From Neobacillus cucumis (GTDB lineage: Bacteria > Bacillota > Bacilli > Bacillales > Cytobacillaceae): a DNA stretch of 64,000 bases. Position 1 is the first letter of the stretch; each line of letters starts with the position of its first letter. Position numbers and translations under genes: made by a program. The stretch lies in the NCBI RefSeq assembly GCF_002860255.1, contig NZ_PGVE01000040.1:99611-163610 (forward strand). The letters are read 5' to 3'. The notes beneath the pieces were generated by a model, which saw only the letters and a list, made by a program, of their open reading frames with translations, ran no database searches and was not told the origin of the DNA. Shown here in pieces: positions 26,075 to 34,906 of the stretch.

Positions 26075-26968
26075 TTAAACCCTCTTTACTTCAACATTTG
26101 CAAGTTTTTCATAATATCTAACAATGCTGCCATGATCGTCTTTTATTTTCCCATCCACCTTTAATGCATGGAAAATCTCTAGTAATTGGCTTGATAGAGG
26201 TAAAGGAACACCGATTTCATGAGCTGTATCCATTACATTCGTAATGTCTTTCATATTGATAGCAATGCTTCCACCAGCGACAAAGTTTCTATCTAATATC
26301 ATTGGTACCTTTGCATCGAGCACTGCACTTCCTGCAAGTCCTCCTCGGATGGCTTGATACATTTTTTCAACATTAATACCTGCTTTTGCTGCTAATACGA
26401 GTGCTTCAGACATAGCCGCAATGTTAAGGTTTACAATAATTTGATTAGCAAGCTTCGCTGTTACTCCGCAGCCATTATCACCTACTAAAGTTACGTCTTT
26501 CCCCATACCATACAGCACGGATTGAACGCTTTCAAAAACCTCTTCTTTTCCGCCAACCATGATAGCTAACGTACCGTCAATTGCCTTTGGCTCCCCGCCA
26601 CTCACGGGTGCATCAAGCATTCCAACACCTTTTTTTGCTGCTTCTTCAGCAAGTTCTCTTGATACTTCAGGAGTAATAGAACTCATATCAATGATAACCG
26701 AGCCTTCTTTTGCTCCTTCAAGAATGCCCTTTTCGCCGCTGACTACTGCCTTTACGTGGTGAGATGCTGGGAGCATTGTAATGATGACATCACTATTTTC
26801 TGCCACTTCTTTAGGAGATGATGCTGCAGTTGCTCCAGTCTCTACTAAACTATTTACCGCCTCTTGATTAAGATCGAAAACTGTCAGTGTGTGCCCTGCC
26901 TTCATTAGATTTAATGACATCGGTTTCCCCATGATTCCAAGACCAATAAAACCAACTTTTCGTTCCAT
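26075..26968 (-). CDS. GarR/LtnD-type NAD(P)-dependent 2-hydroxyacid dehydrogenase
   Basis: A 297-residue beta-hydroxyacid dehydrogenase. The Rossmann motif is GFIGLGIMGKPMS (about 6-18). The substrate-binding motif DAPVSGGEPKA is near 118-128, and the catalytic Lys is in GCGVTAKLANQII near 171. The closest functional types are tartronate semialdehyde reductase (GarR/GlxR) and L-threonate dehydrogenase (LtnD). The DUF1537 kinase downstream favours the LtnD role. ATG at 26968 follows AGAGGAGG. Expression is probably repressed by the divergent GntR regulator. Confidence 0.87.
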   Translation of the reverse strand: MERKVGFIGLGIMGKPMSLNLMKAGHTLTVFDLNQEAVNSLVETGATAASSPKEVAENSDVIITMLPASHHVKAVVSGEKGILEGAKEGSVIIDMSSITPEVSRELAEEAAKKGVGMLDAPVSGGEPKAIDGTLAIMVGGKEEVFESVQSVLYGMGKDVTLVGDNGCGVTAKLANQIIVNLNIAAMSEALVLAAKAGINVEKMYQAIRGGLAGSAVLDAKVPMILDRNFVAGGSIAINMKDITNVMDTAHEIGVPLPLSSQLLEIFHALKVDGKIKDDHGSIVRYYEKLANVEVKRV

Positions 26969-27029
26969 TTTTATTCCTCCTCTAAGTCTTTTCATTCAAT
27001 ATACATTAAGCAAATTGCATCCTCTAAAT

Positions 27030-27043
27030 AGCAACCGCTTTCA
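27030..27043 (-). promoter_or_regulatory. Degenerate CcpA (cre)-like site
   Basis: The minus strand TGAAAGCGGTTGCT matches 12 of 14 positions of the cre consensus TGWAANCGNTNWCA, upstream of the sugar-acid operon. Confidence 0.35.
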
Positions 27044-27064
27044 ATTAATGATTACATTTGTAAT

Positions 27065-27135
27065 TGTATACTAACTTTTTTATTTTGTATACATTTTTAT
27101 TAGTTTTTGTATATAAAAATTTATTTAGTGTATAC
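27065..27135. promoter_or_regulatory. Phased array of four TGTATAC operators
   Basis: TGTATAC occurs at 27065, 27086 and 27129, with TGTATAT at 27108. The start-to-start distances are 21, 22 and 21 bases, so all lie on the same face of the helix. The array sits between the sugar-acid operon and the divergent GntR gene and is its likely binding region. Confidence 0.65.
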
Positions 27136-27227
27136 TTTACTGTAGATAAAAGGAGACTCTGTATTTTTTTGTCTAAAAATTTGGTAAGATAATTTTAATT
27201 AGTGAAATCATATTTGAGGTGAAAACT

Positions 27228-27848
27228 TTGTTAGGAAGTGATCGTTCTCGTCCTGCTTTCCATCAATCCTATGAAATTATTCGTGATAAGATTTTAAATG
27301 GAGAGCTTCCCGGAGGGACCAAGATCGTTGAAGAAAAAGTTGCTGCTGAATTAGGAGTGAGCAGAACCCCAATACGTGAGTCCATTCGAAAATTAGAACA
27401 AGAAGGGCTTATTGTGAATAAGAGGGTGGTCAAGCCGACCGAAAAGGATTTGAGAAATATGTTTCAAGTCCGCATTCTATTGGAGGGCTTTTCAGCAAAA
27501 TGTGCAGCATCTTATTTGAAGGAAGACGAACTTGAATCTCTATATAAATGTGTTGAGATTGGAAGGCAAGGCACCGTTGAAGAGATTATGCGTGCCAATG
27601 AGCGCTTTCATGAAATTATCGTTCATGCCAGCAATAATTCGGTTATGATTGATATCATTGACCGTATGCAATCGATCATTTATCTTTTCCGTAAAACCGT
27701 TGTATTTTACAACCGTCCTCATCTAATCGATGAACACGAAGAAATCTATGATGCCATTAAAGCCAGAGACGGTGAAAAAGCTGAAATGCTGATGAAACAC
27801 CATTTACAAGCAGATTTAGACTTTTGCTTGCATTTGATTGGTAAGTAG
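27228..27848 (+). CDS. GntR-family transcriptional regulator (FCD type)
   Basis: A 206-residue regulator. A winged helix-turn-helix lies at about 12-75, with KIVEEKVAAELGVSRTPIRE and LEQEGLI. An all-helical FCD effector domain follows (about 80-205), with the metal/ligand residues expected in RANERFHEIIVHAS, a DEHEEIYDAI motif and a terminal MKHHL. TTG at 27228 is preferred because GAGGTG lies six bases upstream. The GTG at 27219 would be inside that site. It is divergent from the sugar-acid operon, so it is its probable repressor, with a sugar acid as inducer. Confidence 0.9.
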   Translation: MLGSDRSRPAFHQSYEIIRDKILNGELPGGTKIVEEKVAAELGVSRTPIRESIRKLEQEGLIVNKRVVKPTEKDLRNMFQVRILLEGFSAKCAASYLKEDELESLYKCVEIGRQGTVEEIMRANERFHEIIVHASNNSVMIDIIDRMQSIIYLFRKTVVFYNRPHLIDEHEEIYDAIKARDGEKAEMLMKHHLQADLDFCLHLIGK

Positions 27849-27898
27849 ATTGAAACAACAGGTTATTTAAGAATAATAAATAATCCTTATAATGAAAG

Positions 27899-27935
27899 CC
27901 AAAAGAACCTGCCTGATATTCAGTAGGTTCTTTGG
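27899..27935. terminator. Hairpin between convergent genes
   Basis: CCAAAAGAACCT pairs with AGGTTCTTTGG between the GntR gene and the phosphoesterase gene. The U-tract is poor, so this is only a probable terminator. Confidence 0.5.
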
Positions 27936-27958
27936 TCTTCCATTCATTAACGGTTTTT

Positions 27959-29509
27959 TTATTTTTCCGCTTCACCTTTAATAGGTTCCCCTGTTTTTTC
28001 ATCAAGGAAAAGTTTTTTAGTACGAGGTCCATTTTTAAAATCAAACATACTTTCAATGCTGCCTGCTTTTGCATCAAGAGAAGCACCGCCAATGCGGCCT
28101 AAGTTCCAGTTATCCTCAATAAACTTAAGGATAGAGGATTGATCGGTTACTGTATGATCTACAAAATTACTCTTTGCATATGGCGAAATAACTAATAGCG
28201 GTAATCTTGGACCATATCCCGCTTTCCCTGACTCAACTGTTTGACCATTATCTGGTCCTAAGACATGATCATACCAGCCATCTGAATCATCATAAGAAAC
28301 GATGACCGCTGTATCTTTCCACTCAGGTGTTTTTTGAAGACGATTAATGGTATTAACAATAAATTGCTGCTCATCTAATGGATCTGAGTAGCCAGCGTGA
28401 CCATCTTGATACATAGGAGCTTTAAGGTAGCTTACACTTGGCATACTTCCCTTGTCTACAGCCGTCCAGAAATCTTTCATATCATATTGGTGATTAGCCT
28501 GGTCCTGCTTTCCGATCATATCAGGTGAACTTGGAGCCTTATGATCTGGATTTGCCGTTGACTTGTAGTATTCAAAAGGCTGGTGATGCGGGCTATAATC
28601 CGTCACTTGTGATCCGCCGATATTTGTACTCTTGTGGGTAGGATCAGCAAAACCACCCTCGAACCACCCCCATGTAATACGTTTAGAATTTAACAAGTTT
28701 CCGACGTTTTTATTGGTGTCATCCATTGCTGCTGTCACTCCAGTAGAAGAATTATCAAAGTGAGGGTTTGGATCACCTGTAACCGTTCTATTTTCATACT
28801 CATTTAAAACATCATTAGGTACTTCTTGACCATTTTTGTCAAACAAGGTGGCTCCGTGAGTCTCACCCGAAATCAGGTTCAATGCACCAGGGGTCGACGG
28901 ACCAAACACAGTTCCAAAAGAATTATCGCTCATCGCAAAGTTTTGGGCATAGTTCCAAAGAGCAGTAACAGTATTTCCATCATAATAATCCATTACAATT
29001 TTGGGGTCACTGCCTCTTCCCACTGTCTCAACAAATTTGTCCATTTTTCCGCCATCAACAGCAGCAATTTCATCGTGGTAACTATGATCCATATCAGCTG
29101 TCATCGCTTGAGAACGATCTAACCGGACTGGATTGGCAGCATTTGGATTATTAGTAATTAGATTGTTTTTTTCGATATCTGGCTGAGTACCATTGTAATC
29201 TTTTGGAGTTAATAGATTATTAACTTCGGGGGTATTCTCTTTTGCTATAAATTTAGGTTCTCCCTTCAGATTTAAAGCATATGGATATGTACCAAAGTAA
29301 TGATCAAATGATACATTCTCTCCGAAAATAACGACTACATGTTTGATTGGTGTCTTTGTTTGGACCTTTGATTCCTTAACCTTTATACTTTGTTCGGTAT
29401 TAGCCTGGGCATGAACCTTGGTGTTAACAGCTGGATACACCGCTAGCAGTGTACCTAACGCAGCAGCACTTAAAACATTAATCACTTTAATCATTTTCTT
29501 TCCATCCAT
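27959..29509 (-). CDS. Secreted phosphoesterase (phospholipase C / acid phosphatase AcpA-type)
   Basis: A 516-residue exported enzyme of the PF04185 phosphoesterase family. An N-terminal signal peptide (MDGKKMIKVINVLSAAALG..., cleavage near VHAQA) precedes the catalytic domain. VVVIFGENVSFDHYFGTYP (about 58-76) carries the metal and nucleophile residues. SYLKAPMYQDGHAGYSDP and VSYDDSDGWYDH provide further metal ligands. It hydrolyses phosphate monoesters or phospholipids outside the cell. The promoter region carries three TTTACA-like hexamers at 11-base intervals, the arrangement bound by PhoP, so phosphate-starvation control is likely. Confidence 0.87.
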   Translation of the reverse strand: MDGKKMIKVINVLSAAALGTLLAVYPAVNTKVHAQANTEQSIKVKESKVQTKTPIKHVVVIFGENVSFDHYFGTYPYALNLKGEPKFIAKENTPEVNNLLTPKDYNGTQPDIEKNNLITNNPNAANPVRLDRSQAMTADMDHSYHDEIAAVDGGKMDKFVETVGRGSDPKIVMDYYDGNTVTALWNYAQNFAMSDNSFGTVFGPSTPGALNLISGETHGATLFDKNGQEVPNDVLNEYENRTVTGDPNPHFDNSSTGVTAAMDDTNKNVGNLLNSKRITWGWFEGGFADPTHKSTNIGGSQVTDYSPHHQPFEYYKSTANPDHKAPSSPDMIGKQDQANHQYDMKDFWTAVDKGSMPSVSYLKAPMYQDGHAGYSDPLDEQQFIVNTINRLQKTPEWKDTAVIVSYDDSDGWYDHVLGPDNGQTVESGKAGYGPRLPLLVISPYAKSNFVDHTVTDQSSILKFIEDNWNLGRIGGASLDAKAGSIESMFDFKNGPRTKKLFLDEKTGEPIKGEAEK

Positions 29510-29566
29510 TAGAAATGCCTCCTTGTAAGTTTCTTCCTCTCTACGATCAATATTTTACTCCGATAA

Positions 29567-29594
29567 TGTAAATACAGTGTTTACCTAGAGTAAA
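29567..29594 (-). promoter_or_regulatory. PhoP-box-like direct repeats
   Basis: The minus strand reads TTTACT-N5-TAAACA-N5-TTTACA, three hexamers spaced 11 bases apart. This matches the TT(A/T)A(C/T)A repeat pattern of Bacillus PhoP boxes. A TAAAAT follows downstream. Confidence 0.6.
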
Positions 29595-29692
29595 CGCACG
29601 ACAAAGAAAGATTAGAAGGAGATTAGAATAAGATGAAAAAAAGATGAAAATAAACATATATTGGCCTTAACCAAATTAAACCCCAAAAAAAT

Positions 29693-29724
29693 AAGGTCCT
29701 ATCTTATATTTTCAATAGGACCTT
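29693..29724 (-). terminator. Terminator of YgjP-like gene
   Basis: AAGGTCCTAT pairs with ATAGGACCTT. The minus strand continues ATTTTTTTG. Confidence 0.8.
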
Positions 29725-29798
29725 TTACTATTATAATCGAATACCAATCTTTACATAAAAATAGTAAATCGTACTCAATTTGTCTTGATATCTAACCG

Positions 29799-30506
29799 CT
29801 AAACCGTCATTTTCCAATTTGATAATGCCAGCCAGTTTTCTTTTTCCTTATAATCAGGCATGATTTTTCCAACAAGGCGCCAGAAGGAGCGGTCGTGATT
29901 TAGATGGACCATATGGCACATTTCATGAACGACGACATAGTCGACCACCTCATGAGGTGCCATTGCCAGCCTCCAATTAAATGTTAACTGCTGCCTAGAA
30001 TCGCAGGTTCCCCAGGTCGTTTTACTATCCGTGATACGTATGGAACGTGGTTTTGTTTTAAAATGTCTTTGAAAGGAGGAGATACTCTTCTCTACAAGTG
30101 CTTTACACTGCTGATAATAAAAGCGTTTTAGAGCTTGTCTTACTTTCTCATCCTCTAGATGCCTCACATAGATTTGTAACTTTGCTTCTTCAAACACCAC
30201 ATAGTCCTGCTCCATATTTTTGTTTTCAGTAATTTGTATGGGATACGTGGTTCCTAAATAAAGAAAGCCCTCGCCAGGCTCATAGACCTTTTTTTGCGGC
30301 CCATGCTGCCTATCCTTCATTTCTTTTATTTTCTCCTGAATTAAATCCCATTTCTCCTCTAATAATTGAAGCACTCTTTCATCAGATGTTCCTTTTGGTG
30401 CCTGAATTTCCAGATTTCCATAGCTATCAATCGTCATTCCTAAGGAGGTTCGGTTTTTGTACTTTATTTCAAAACGTATGGTTTTACCTGAGTAGGTATG
30501 TAACAT
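29799..30506 (-). CDS. YgjP-like M48-type zinc metallopeptidase domain protein
   Basis: A 235-residue cytoplasmic protein of the YgjP/DUF45 family. The zinc-binding motif HEMCHMVHLNHDRSFW near 195-210 has HExxH plus a downstream His. An upstream TWGTCDSRQQLTFNWRL segment is characteristic. These proteins are predicted metallopeptidases of unknown substrate, and E. coli YgjP is of similar size. The gene lies 18 bases downstream of the DUF1456 gene and probably shares its transcript. Confidence 0.85.
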   Translation of the reverse strand: MLHTYSGKTIRFEIKYKNRTSLGMTIDSYGNLEIQAPKGTSDERVLQLLEEKWDLIQEKIKEMKDRQHGPQKKVYEPGEGFLYLGTTYPIQITENKNMEQDYVVFEEAKLQIYVRHLEDEKVRQALKRFYYQQCKALVEKSISSFQRHFKTKPRSIRITDSKTTWGTCDSRQQLTFNWRLAMAPHEVVDYVVVHEMCHMVHLNHDRSFWRLVGKIMPDYKEKENWLALSNWKMTV

Positions 30507-30524
30507 ATCTTCACCTATCGTGCT

Positions 30525-31022
30525 TTATCCCCTGTATTTAATTGCTAGTCCTTTAAGGAAATTCCGGGCAAATTTATCTCCGCATTCCTTATAATTCTTG
30601 TGCCCTTCTTTTCTTAATAAAGCACTCAGTTCTCCTTTTGAAACTCTGATGCCTGCCTTATCGAATATATCCAGCATATCCTCTGTGGTTAATGACAAGG
30701 CTATTTTTACTTTTTTTAACAGGAGATTATTTACATTTGCGCTTTTAGGTGATACCGGTTCTGGTGTATTGGATTGCCCTGGTTTTTGCTCTTGTTTTCC
30801 TCTTTTATGAATAATAAAGCCATTTAAAAAGGAATCAAACATACTGTTGTTACATTTCATTTGAACGTCATTTTCATCATCATCATCATCTGATTTTGTT
30901 AGTATTTGTATCACCTCTGGTACACTTACTTCCACGCCGCCCAGTTTAAAGATCTCTGCCATTTCTTTATTTTTTATTTCTAGAGCATATCTCAAACGAA
31001 TTAAAATATCGTTATTATCCAT
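30525..31022 (-). CDS. DUF1456 family protein (YehS-like)
   Basis: A 165-residue cytoplasmic protein with two copies of the DUF1456 fold, at about residues 2-72 and 98-165. Compare ILIRLRYALEIKNKEMAEIF with LLLKKVKIALSLTTEDMLDIF. A charged, proline-containing linker joins them. E. coli YehS is the reference member. The function is unknown. The run DDDDDEND in repeat 1 is a local peculiarity from a CAT/GAT microrepeat. Confidence 0.87.
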   Translation of the reverse strand: MDNNDILIRLRYALEIKNKEMAEIFKLGGVEVSVPEVIQILTKSDDDDDENDVQMKCNNSMFDSFLNGFIIHKRGKQEQKPGQSNTPEPVSPKSANVNNLLLKKVKIALSLTTEDMLDIFDKAGIRVSKGELSALLRKEGHKNYKECGDKFARNFLKGLAIKYRG

Positions 31023-31070
31023 CTATTAACCTCCTGTTTTTTACAAAGCTAACGCTTATAGACATCTCTA

Positions 31071-31823
31071 CTACTTATAACGAAATCCTTGATTCTTAAT
31101 CACAGGACTGGTGTTTTTTTCATATTGTTCAAATCCTTTGTCGTAAAAATGCGCTATTTTACTTGACCAGTCACTGGAATCCTGCCCACTCGTCCGTTCA
31201 GACATAAAGGCTGAAATGGTCTCATCATATTGGTCAATGCTTTTCATTTGAACTTCAGCATCATACTTTTCTTTAAGATGGGTTGCCTTAAGAGGCAATC
31301 TTGGTTTTTGAGCAGGGATCGTTCTTGGATGACCAATGACTAGACCTGAAATCGGAAAAACATATTCCGGCAGTTCTAATAGATCAACAAAGATGTGGGG
31401 ATTTCTCCTTATCCCTCCAATTGGGACAATCCCCAGTCCCATCGATTCAGCGGCGATTACCGCACTTCCCAAAGCGATTCCAATATCTGTTGAACCGACG
31501 ATAACAGCCTCCAGATCCTCAACAATTCGGAAATTAGCGCCATTTTTTTCAGCTGCCAGCTTTGCCCGATAAAAATCTATGCAAAATACAAGAAAAACGG
31601 GAGCTTCTTTTATCCACCTTTGCTTGCCCGCAGCCTCTGCCAATGCTGCTTTCTTTCCAGGATCTCTTACTTCGATAACGCTCACTTGCTGACCATTAAT
31701 CCAATTTGGCGCCGCCATAGCAGATTCAATAATTGCTCTCACCTGTGTTTCGCTTACATCTTTTTCAGGGATGAATTCCCGTACGGAACGATGATTTTTA
31801 ATTACGCTAATCGTTTCATTCAT
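31071..31823 (-). CDS. FMN-dependent NADPH oxidoreductase, nitroreductase (NfrA) family
   Basis: This protein of 250 residues has an N-terminal FMN-binding segment with NHRSVREFIPEK. The middle motifs AAESMGLGIVPIGGIRRNP and FPISGLVIGHP are typical of NfrA/YcnD flavin reductases. Such enzymes use NADPH to reduce FMN, nitroaromatics or quinones. ATG at 31823 follows AAGGAG at a good distance. The frame upstream to 31847 has no ribosome binding site. Confidence 0.87.
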   Translation of the reverse strand: MNETISVIKNHRSVREFIPEKDVSETQVRAIIESAMAAPNWINGQQVSVIEVRDPGKKAALAEAAGKQRWIKEAPVFLVFCIDFYRAKLAAEKNGANFRIVEDLEAVIVGSTDIGIALGSAVIAAESMGLGIVPIGGIRRNPHIFVDLLELPEYVFPISGLVIGHPRTIPAQKPRLPLKATHLKEKYDAEVQMKSIDQYDETISAFMSERTSGQDSSDWSSKIAHFYDKGFEQYEKNTSPVIKNQGFRYK

Positions 31824-31859
31824 AACATTACTCCTTTTGTATACCATGTTTCACGTTGA

Positions 31860-33236
31860 TCACTTCTCATCTAAAATAAGCTGCGAGACACACTCCACAT
31901 GTGTTGTCATCGGGAACATATCAACAGGCTGGACCTCTACGGTTTTATATCCGCCATCTTCAAGAATTCTTAAATCCCTCGCTAATGTAGCCGGGTTGCA
32001 GGATACATACACCACTTTCTTAGGCTTCATATCAATAATCGTCTGTAACAAGGCTTCATCACAGCCTTTACGAGGCGGGTCTACCACGAGAACATCGGCA
32101 GCATTGCCTTCCTTGTACCACTTTGGAATCACAACCTCTGCTTCTCCCGCAGCAAACTCGGCATTGGCCAGTCCATTCAACTCCGCATTTCGCTTGGCAT
32201 CTTCAATCGCTTCTGGCACCACTTCTACTCCGAAAACATTTTTAGCCTTTTGTGCTAAAAATAAAGAAATCGTGCCGATTCCGCAATAAGCGTCAATAAC
32301 GGTCTCTTCCCCGCTTAGGTCTGCATACTCAAGGGCTTTGTCGTATAACACCTTTGTCTGAACCGGGTTCACTTGGTAAAACGATAAAGCAGAGATAGCA
32401 AATTTCACATCACCAATATAGTCGTAAATGACTTCACTACCCCATAACACCTTTGTTTTTTCACCTAAAATAACATTGGTACGTTTGGAATTTACATTGT
32501 GAACAATCGATTTCACCTTTGGAAGCCGGGCAACGATTTCCTCAATCAGCTGATCCTTTTGTGGTAAATCGGCGGTTCTCGTAATCAGCACAACCATAAG
32601 CTCGCCAGTCTGCTTCCCGAAGCGGGCCATAATATGGCGAAGGACTCCTTTATGTGACTCCTCCTGATACGCCGGAATGCCAAGCCTGCTGCAAATCTCT
32701 TTGATTGTCTGAACTGCCTCATTAATTTCCGGCAGCTGGATAAGGCTTTCATCGGTATCGACAATTTCATGGCTTCTTGGTTTAAAAAAGCCGGCAATTA
32801 ATTTGCCATCTTTTTCACCAACAGGCACCTGGGCTTTATTTCGATAATGCCACGGTTTGTCCATTCCAAGGATCGGATGAACGACCACATCCTCCAGTTT
32901 GCCGATTCGAGTAAGCACCTCTCGAACCTGGTTTTCCTTGTATTTTAACTGGCCTGCATAACTGATATGTTCAAGCTGACAGCCGCCATATTTTTGACGA
33001 TCGCTGCTTGGAATTTCCACCCGGTACGGGCTTTTTTCATAAAGTTCTATTAGCTTTCCGAAACCATAGCTCTTGCCAGTCTTAATTACCTTCACTTTAG
33101 CTTTTTCACCAGGCAATCCATTTGGGACAAATAAGGGATACCCATCTACCTTAGCTACTCCAGACCCTTCATGGGTTAAATCTTCGAACACGACATCTAT
33201 ATACTCGTTTTTAGTTACTGGTACGGTTTTGTTCAT
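31860..33236 (-). CDS. rlmCD: 23S rRNA (uracil-5-)-methyltransferase, RumA/RlmCD family
   Basis: A 458-residue enzyme with an N-terminal TRAM RNA-binding domain (about 8-66) and a C-terminal SAM domain with [26 protein letters not shown] and the catalytic-Cys motif [14 protein letters not shown]. It makes 5-methyluridine in 23S rRNA; the B. subtilis homologue modifies two positions. The four cysteines that hold a [4Fe-4S] cluster in RumA appear mostly lost. The region reads [11 protein letters not shown], with only one Cys, and DTDESLIQ has Ser where Cys is expected. In B. subtilis this gene adjoins dgkB. Here pncB and pncA lie between. Confidence 0.92.
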   Translation of the reverse strand: MNKTVPVTKNEYIDVVFEDLTHEGSGVAKVDGYPLFVPNGLPGEKAKVKVIKTGKSYGFGKLIELYEKSPYRVEIPSSDRQKYGGCQLEHISYAGQLKYKENQVREVLTRIGKLEDVVVHPILGMDKPWHYRNKAQVPVGEKDGKLIAGFFKPRSHEIVDTDESLIQLPEINEAVQTIKEICSRLGIPAYQEESHKGVLRHIMARFGKQTGELMVVLITRTADLPQKDQLIEEIVARLPKVKSIVHNVNSKRTNVILGEKTKVLWGSEVIYDYIGDVKFAISALSFYQVNPVQTKVLYDKALEYADLSGEETVIDAYCGIGTISLFLAQKAKNVFGVEVVPEAIEDAKRNAELNGLANAEFAAGEAEVVIPKWYKEGNAADVLVVDPPRKGCDEALLQTIIDMKPKKVVYVSCNPATLARDLRILEDGGYKTVEVQPVDMFPMTTHVECVSQLILDEK

Positions 33237-33342
33237 TCAATTCTTCCTTTGCTCCGAAATTGACTAGAAAGATTGTAACATATAATGGGTTGGAATACGA
33301 AATGGGGTTCGTGGGGGCAACAATTCCACCGCCTATTTAAAA

Positions 33343-33366
33343 GGGACGCCCTGGTTAGGACGCCCC
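33343..33366 (-). terminator. Terminator of pncB
   Basis: GGGACGCCC and GGACGCCCC form a 9-bp stem with two G-U pairs. The minus strand continues TTTTAAA. Confidence 0.75.
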
Positions 33367-33372
33367 AATAAT

Positions 33373-34842
33373 TTATTCTTCCGCTTTCATTGCAGCAACT
33401 TTTTCCTTTACTTCCTCAATATTTCTCATCTTATTATCCCAGCACTTTTGACTTAAGTCGACTGGATACTCTTCCGGATTCATCGTACGCTTATATTCAT
33501 CCCAGAGGGCATCAAGGTTTTGCTTTAAGTAGTCACGCGCCTCTTCCAAACAAGGGGCTTCATAAACAAGCTCCCCATTTTTAAATATGTCCACGTGAAG
33601 TTCTTTTGCCGTAAAGTTAGTTACGATTTTATTTATGAACGTATGAGTAGGGTGGAACATGCGCAGCCGTTTTTCCGGCAGCACCTCATCCTCCATCGCA
33701 ATATAATCGCCTTCTGCATGATGATTGGTATTATTAATAATCCGGTAAATTCTCTTCATCCCCGGAGTCGTCACTTTAACCGGATTGGAGGAAATTTTAA
33801 TCGTATCTTCTAATTCTCCATTTTCATCTTCAATCGCAACAATTTTATAAACCGCACCAAGGGCCGCCTGATCGTATGCGGTAATCAGCTTCGTCCCAAT
33901 TCCCCAGCTGTCTATTCTTGCCCCTTGCCCTTTCAAACTCATGATCGTATACTCATCTAGGTCACTGGAGGCTACAATCTTCGCTTCTGGAAAACCTGCT
34001 TTATCGAGCATTTTCCGAGCCTCTTTGGAAAGATAGGCAAGGTCACCGCTATCAAGACGGATTCCAATGAAATTAATTTTATCGCCCAGTTCCTTTGCTA
34101 CCTTAATCGCATTTGGCACACCAAGGCGAAGGGTATCATATGTATCAACTAAAAAGACACAATCCTTATGTGTTTCTGCATATTTGTGGAAAGCTGTATA
34201 TTCATCCTTATAGGCTTGAACCATGGCATGCGCATGTGTTCCAGATACAGGAACCCCAAACAGTTTTCCTGCCCTTACGTTACTGGTTGAGTCAAAGCCT
34301 GCTAAATAAGCGGCTCTTGTTCCCCAAATAGCGGCATCCATCTCCTGCGCCCGTCTTGTTCCAAATTCCATCGCTACCGCATCACCAACAACCTGCTTAA
34401 TTCTTGATGCTTTGGTTGCAATTAATGTTTGATAGTTCACAATGTTAAGTAACGCCGTTTCAATAATCTGTGCTTCGCCGAGCGGTGCATCAACCCGTAA
34501 AATCGGCTCATTTCCAAAGACAAGCTCGCCTTCTTGCATAGCACGAATCGTACCGGTGAAACGCATATTTTTTAAATAGTCGAGGAAATCATCTTTGTAA
34601 CCCACTTCATTTTTCAAATATTCAAGGTCTTCTTCACTGAAATGAAATCCTTGGATAAATTGAATAACTTTTTCTAAGCCGGCGAAAACAGCATAGCCAT
34701 TTCCAAACGGCAGCTTACGGAAGAACAGCTCAAATACCGCCCGTTTATTATGTATGCCATCTCTCCAATATGTCTCTGCCATATTAATCTGATACAGATC
34801 CGTATGCAGAGATAAACTATCATCATGATAAAAGTGTTTCAT
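33373..34842 (-). CDS. pncB: Nicotinate phosphoribosyltransferase
   Basis: A 489-residue enzyme that makes nicotinate mononucleotide from nicotinate and PRPP in NAD salvage. It shows the N-terminal LHTDLYQINMAETYW, the FGTRRAQEMDAA loop, and GVPVSGTHAHAMVQAY, which contains the His that is phosphorylated during ATP-coupled turnover. Length matches B. subtilis PncB. It lies 64 bases downstream of pncA on the same strand, so nicotinamide is converted to nicotinate and then to the mononucleotide by one transcript. Confidence 0.96.
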   Translation of the reverse strand: MKHFYHDDSLSLHTDLYQINMAETYWRDGIHNKRAVFELFFRKLPFGNGYAVFAGLEKVIQFIQGFHFSEEDLEYLKNEVGYKDDFLDYLKNMRFTGTIRAMQEGELVFGNEPILRVDAPLGEAQIIETALLNIVNYQTLIATKASRIKQVVGDAVAMEFGTRRAQEMDAAIWGTRAAYLAGFDSTSNVRAGKLFGVPVSGTHAHAMVQAYKDEYTAFHKYAETHKDCVFLVDTYDTLRLGVPNAIKVAKELGDKINFIGIRLDSGDLAYLSKEARKMLDKAGFPEAKIVASSDLDEYTIMSLKGQGARIDSWGIGTKLITAYDQAALGAVYKIVAIEDENGELEDTIKISSNPVKVTTPGMKRIYRIINNTNHHAEGDYIAMEDEVLPEKRLRMFHPTHTFINKIVTNFTAKELHVDIFKNGELVYEAPCLEEARDYLKQNLDALWDEYKRTMNPEEYPVDLSQKCWDNKMRNIEEVKEKVAAMKAEE

Positions 34843-34906
34843 AATAAAACCTCCGGAATACTATTACAGCTTATTAACATTATAACTCATAATAACATTT
34901 AAAAAC

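Noticed and set aside
32820..32833. ACAGGCACC inside rlmCD as a further element copy
   Set aside because: Only nine bases match and they encode the conserved QVPVG segment of the enzyme family.
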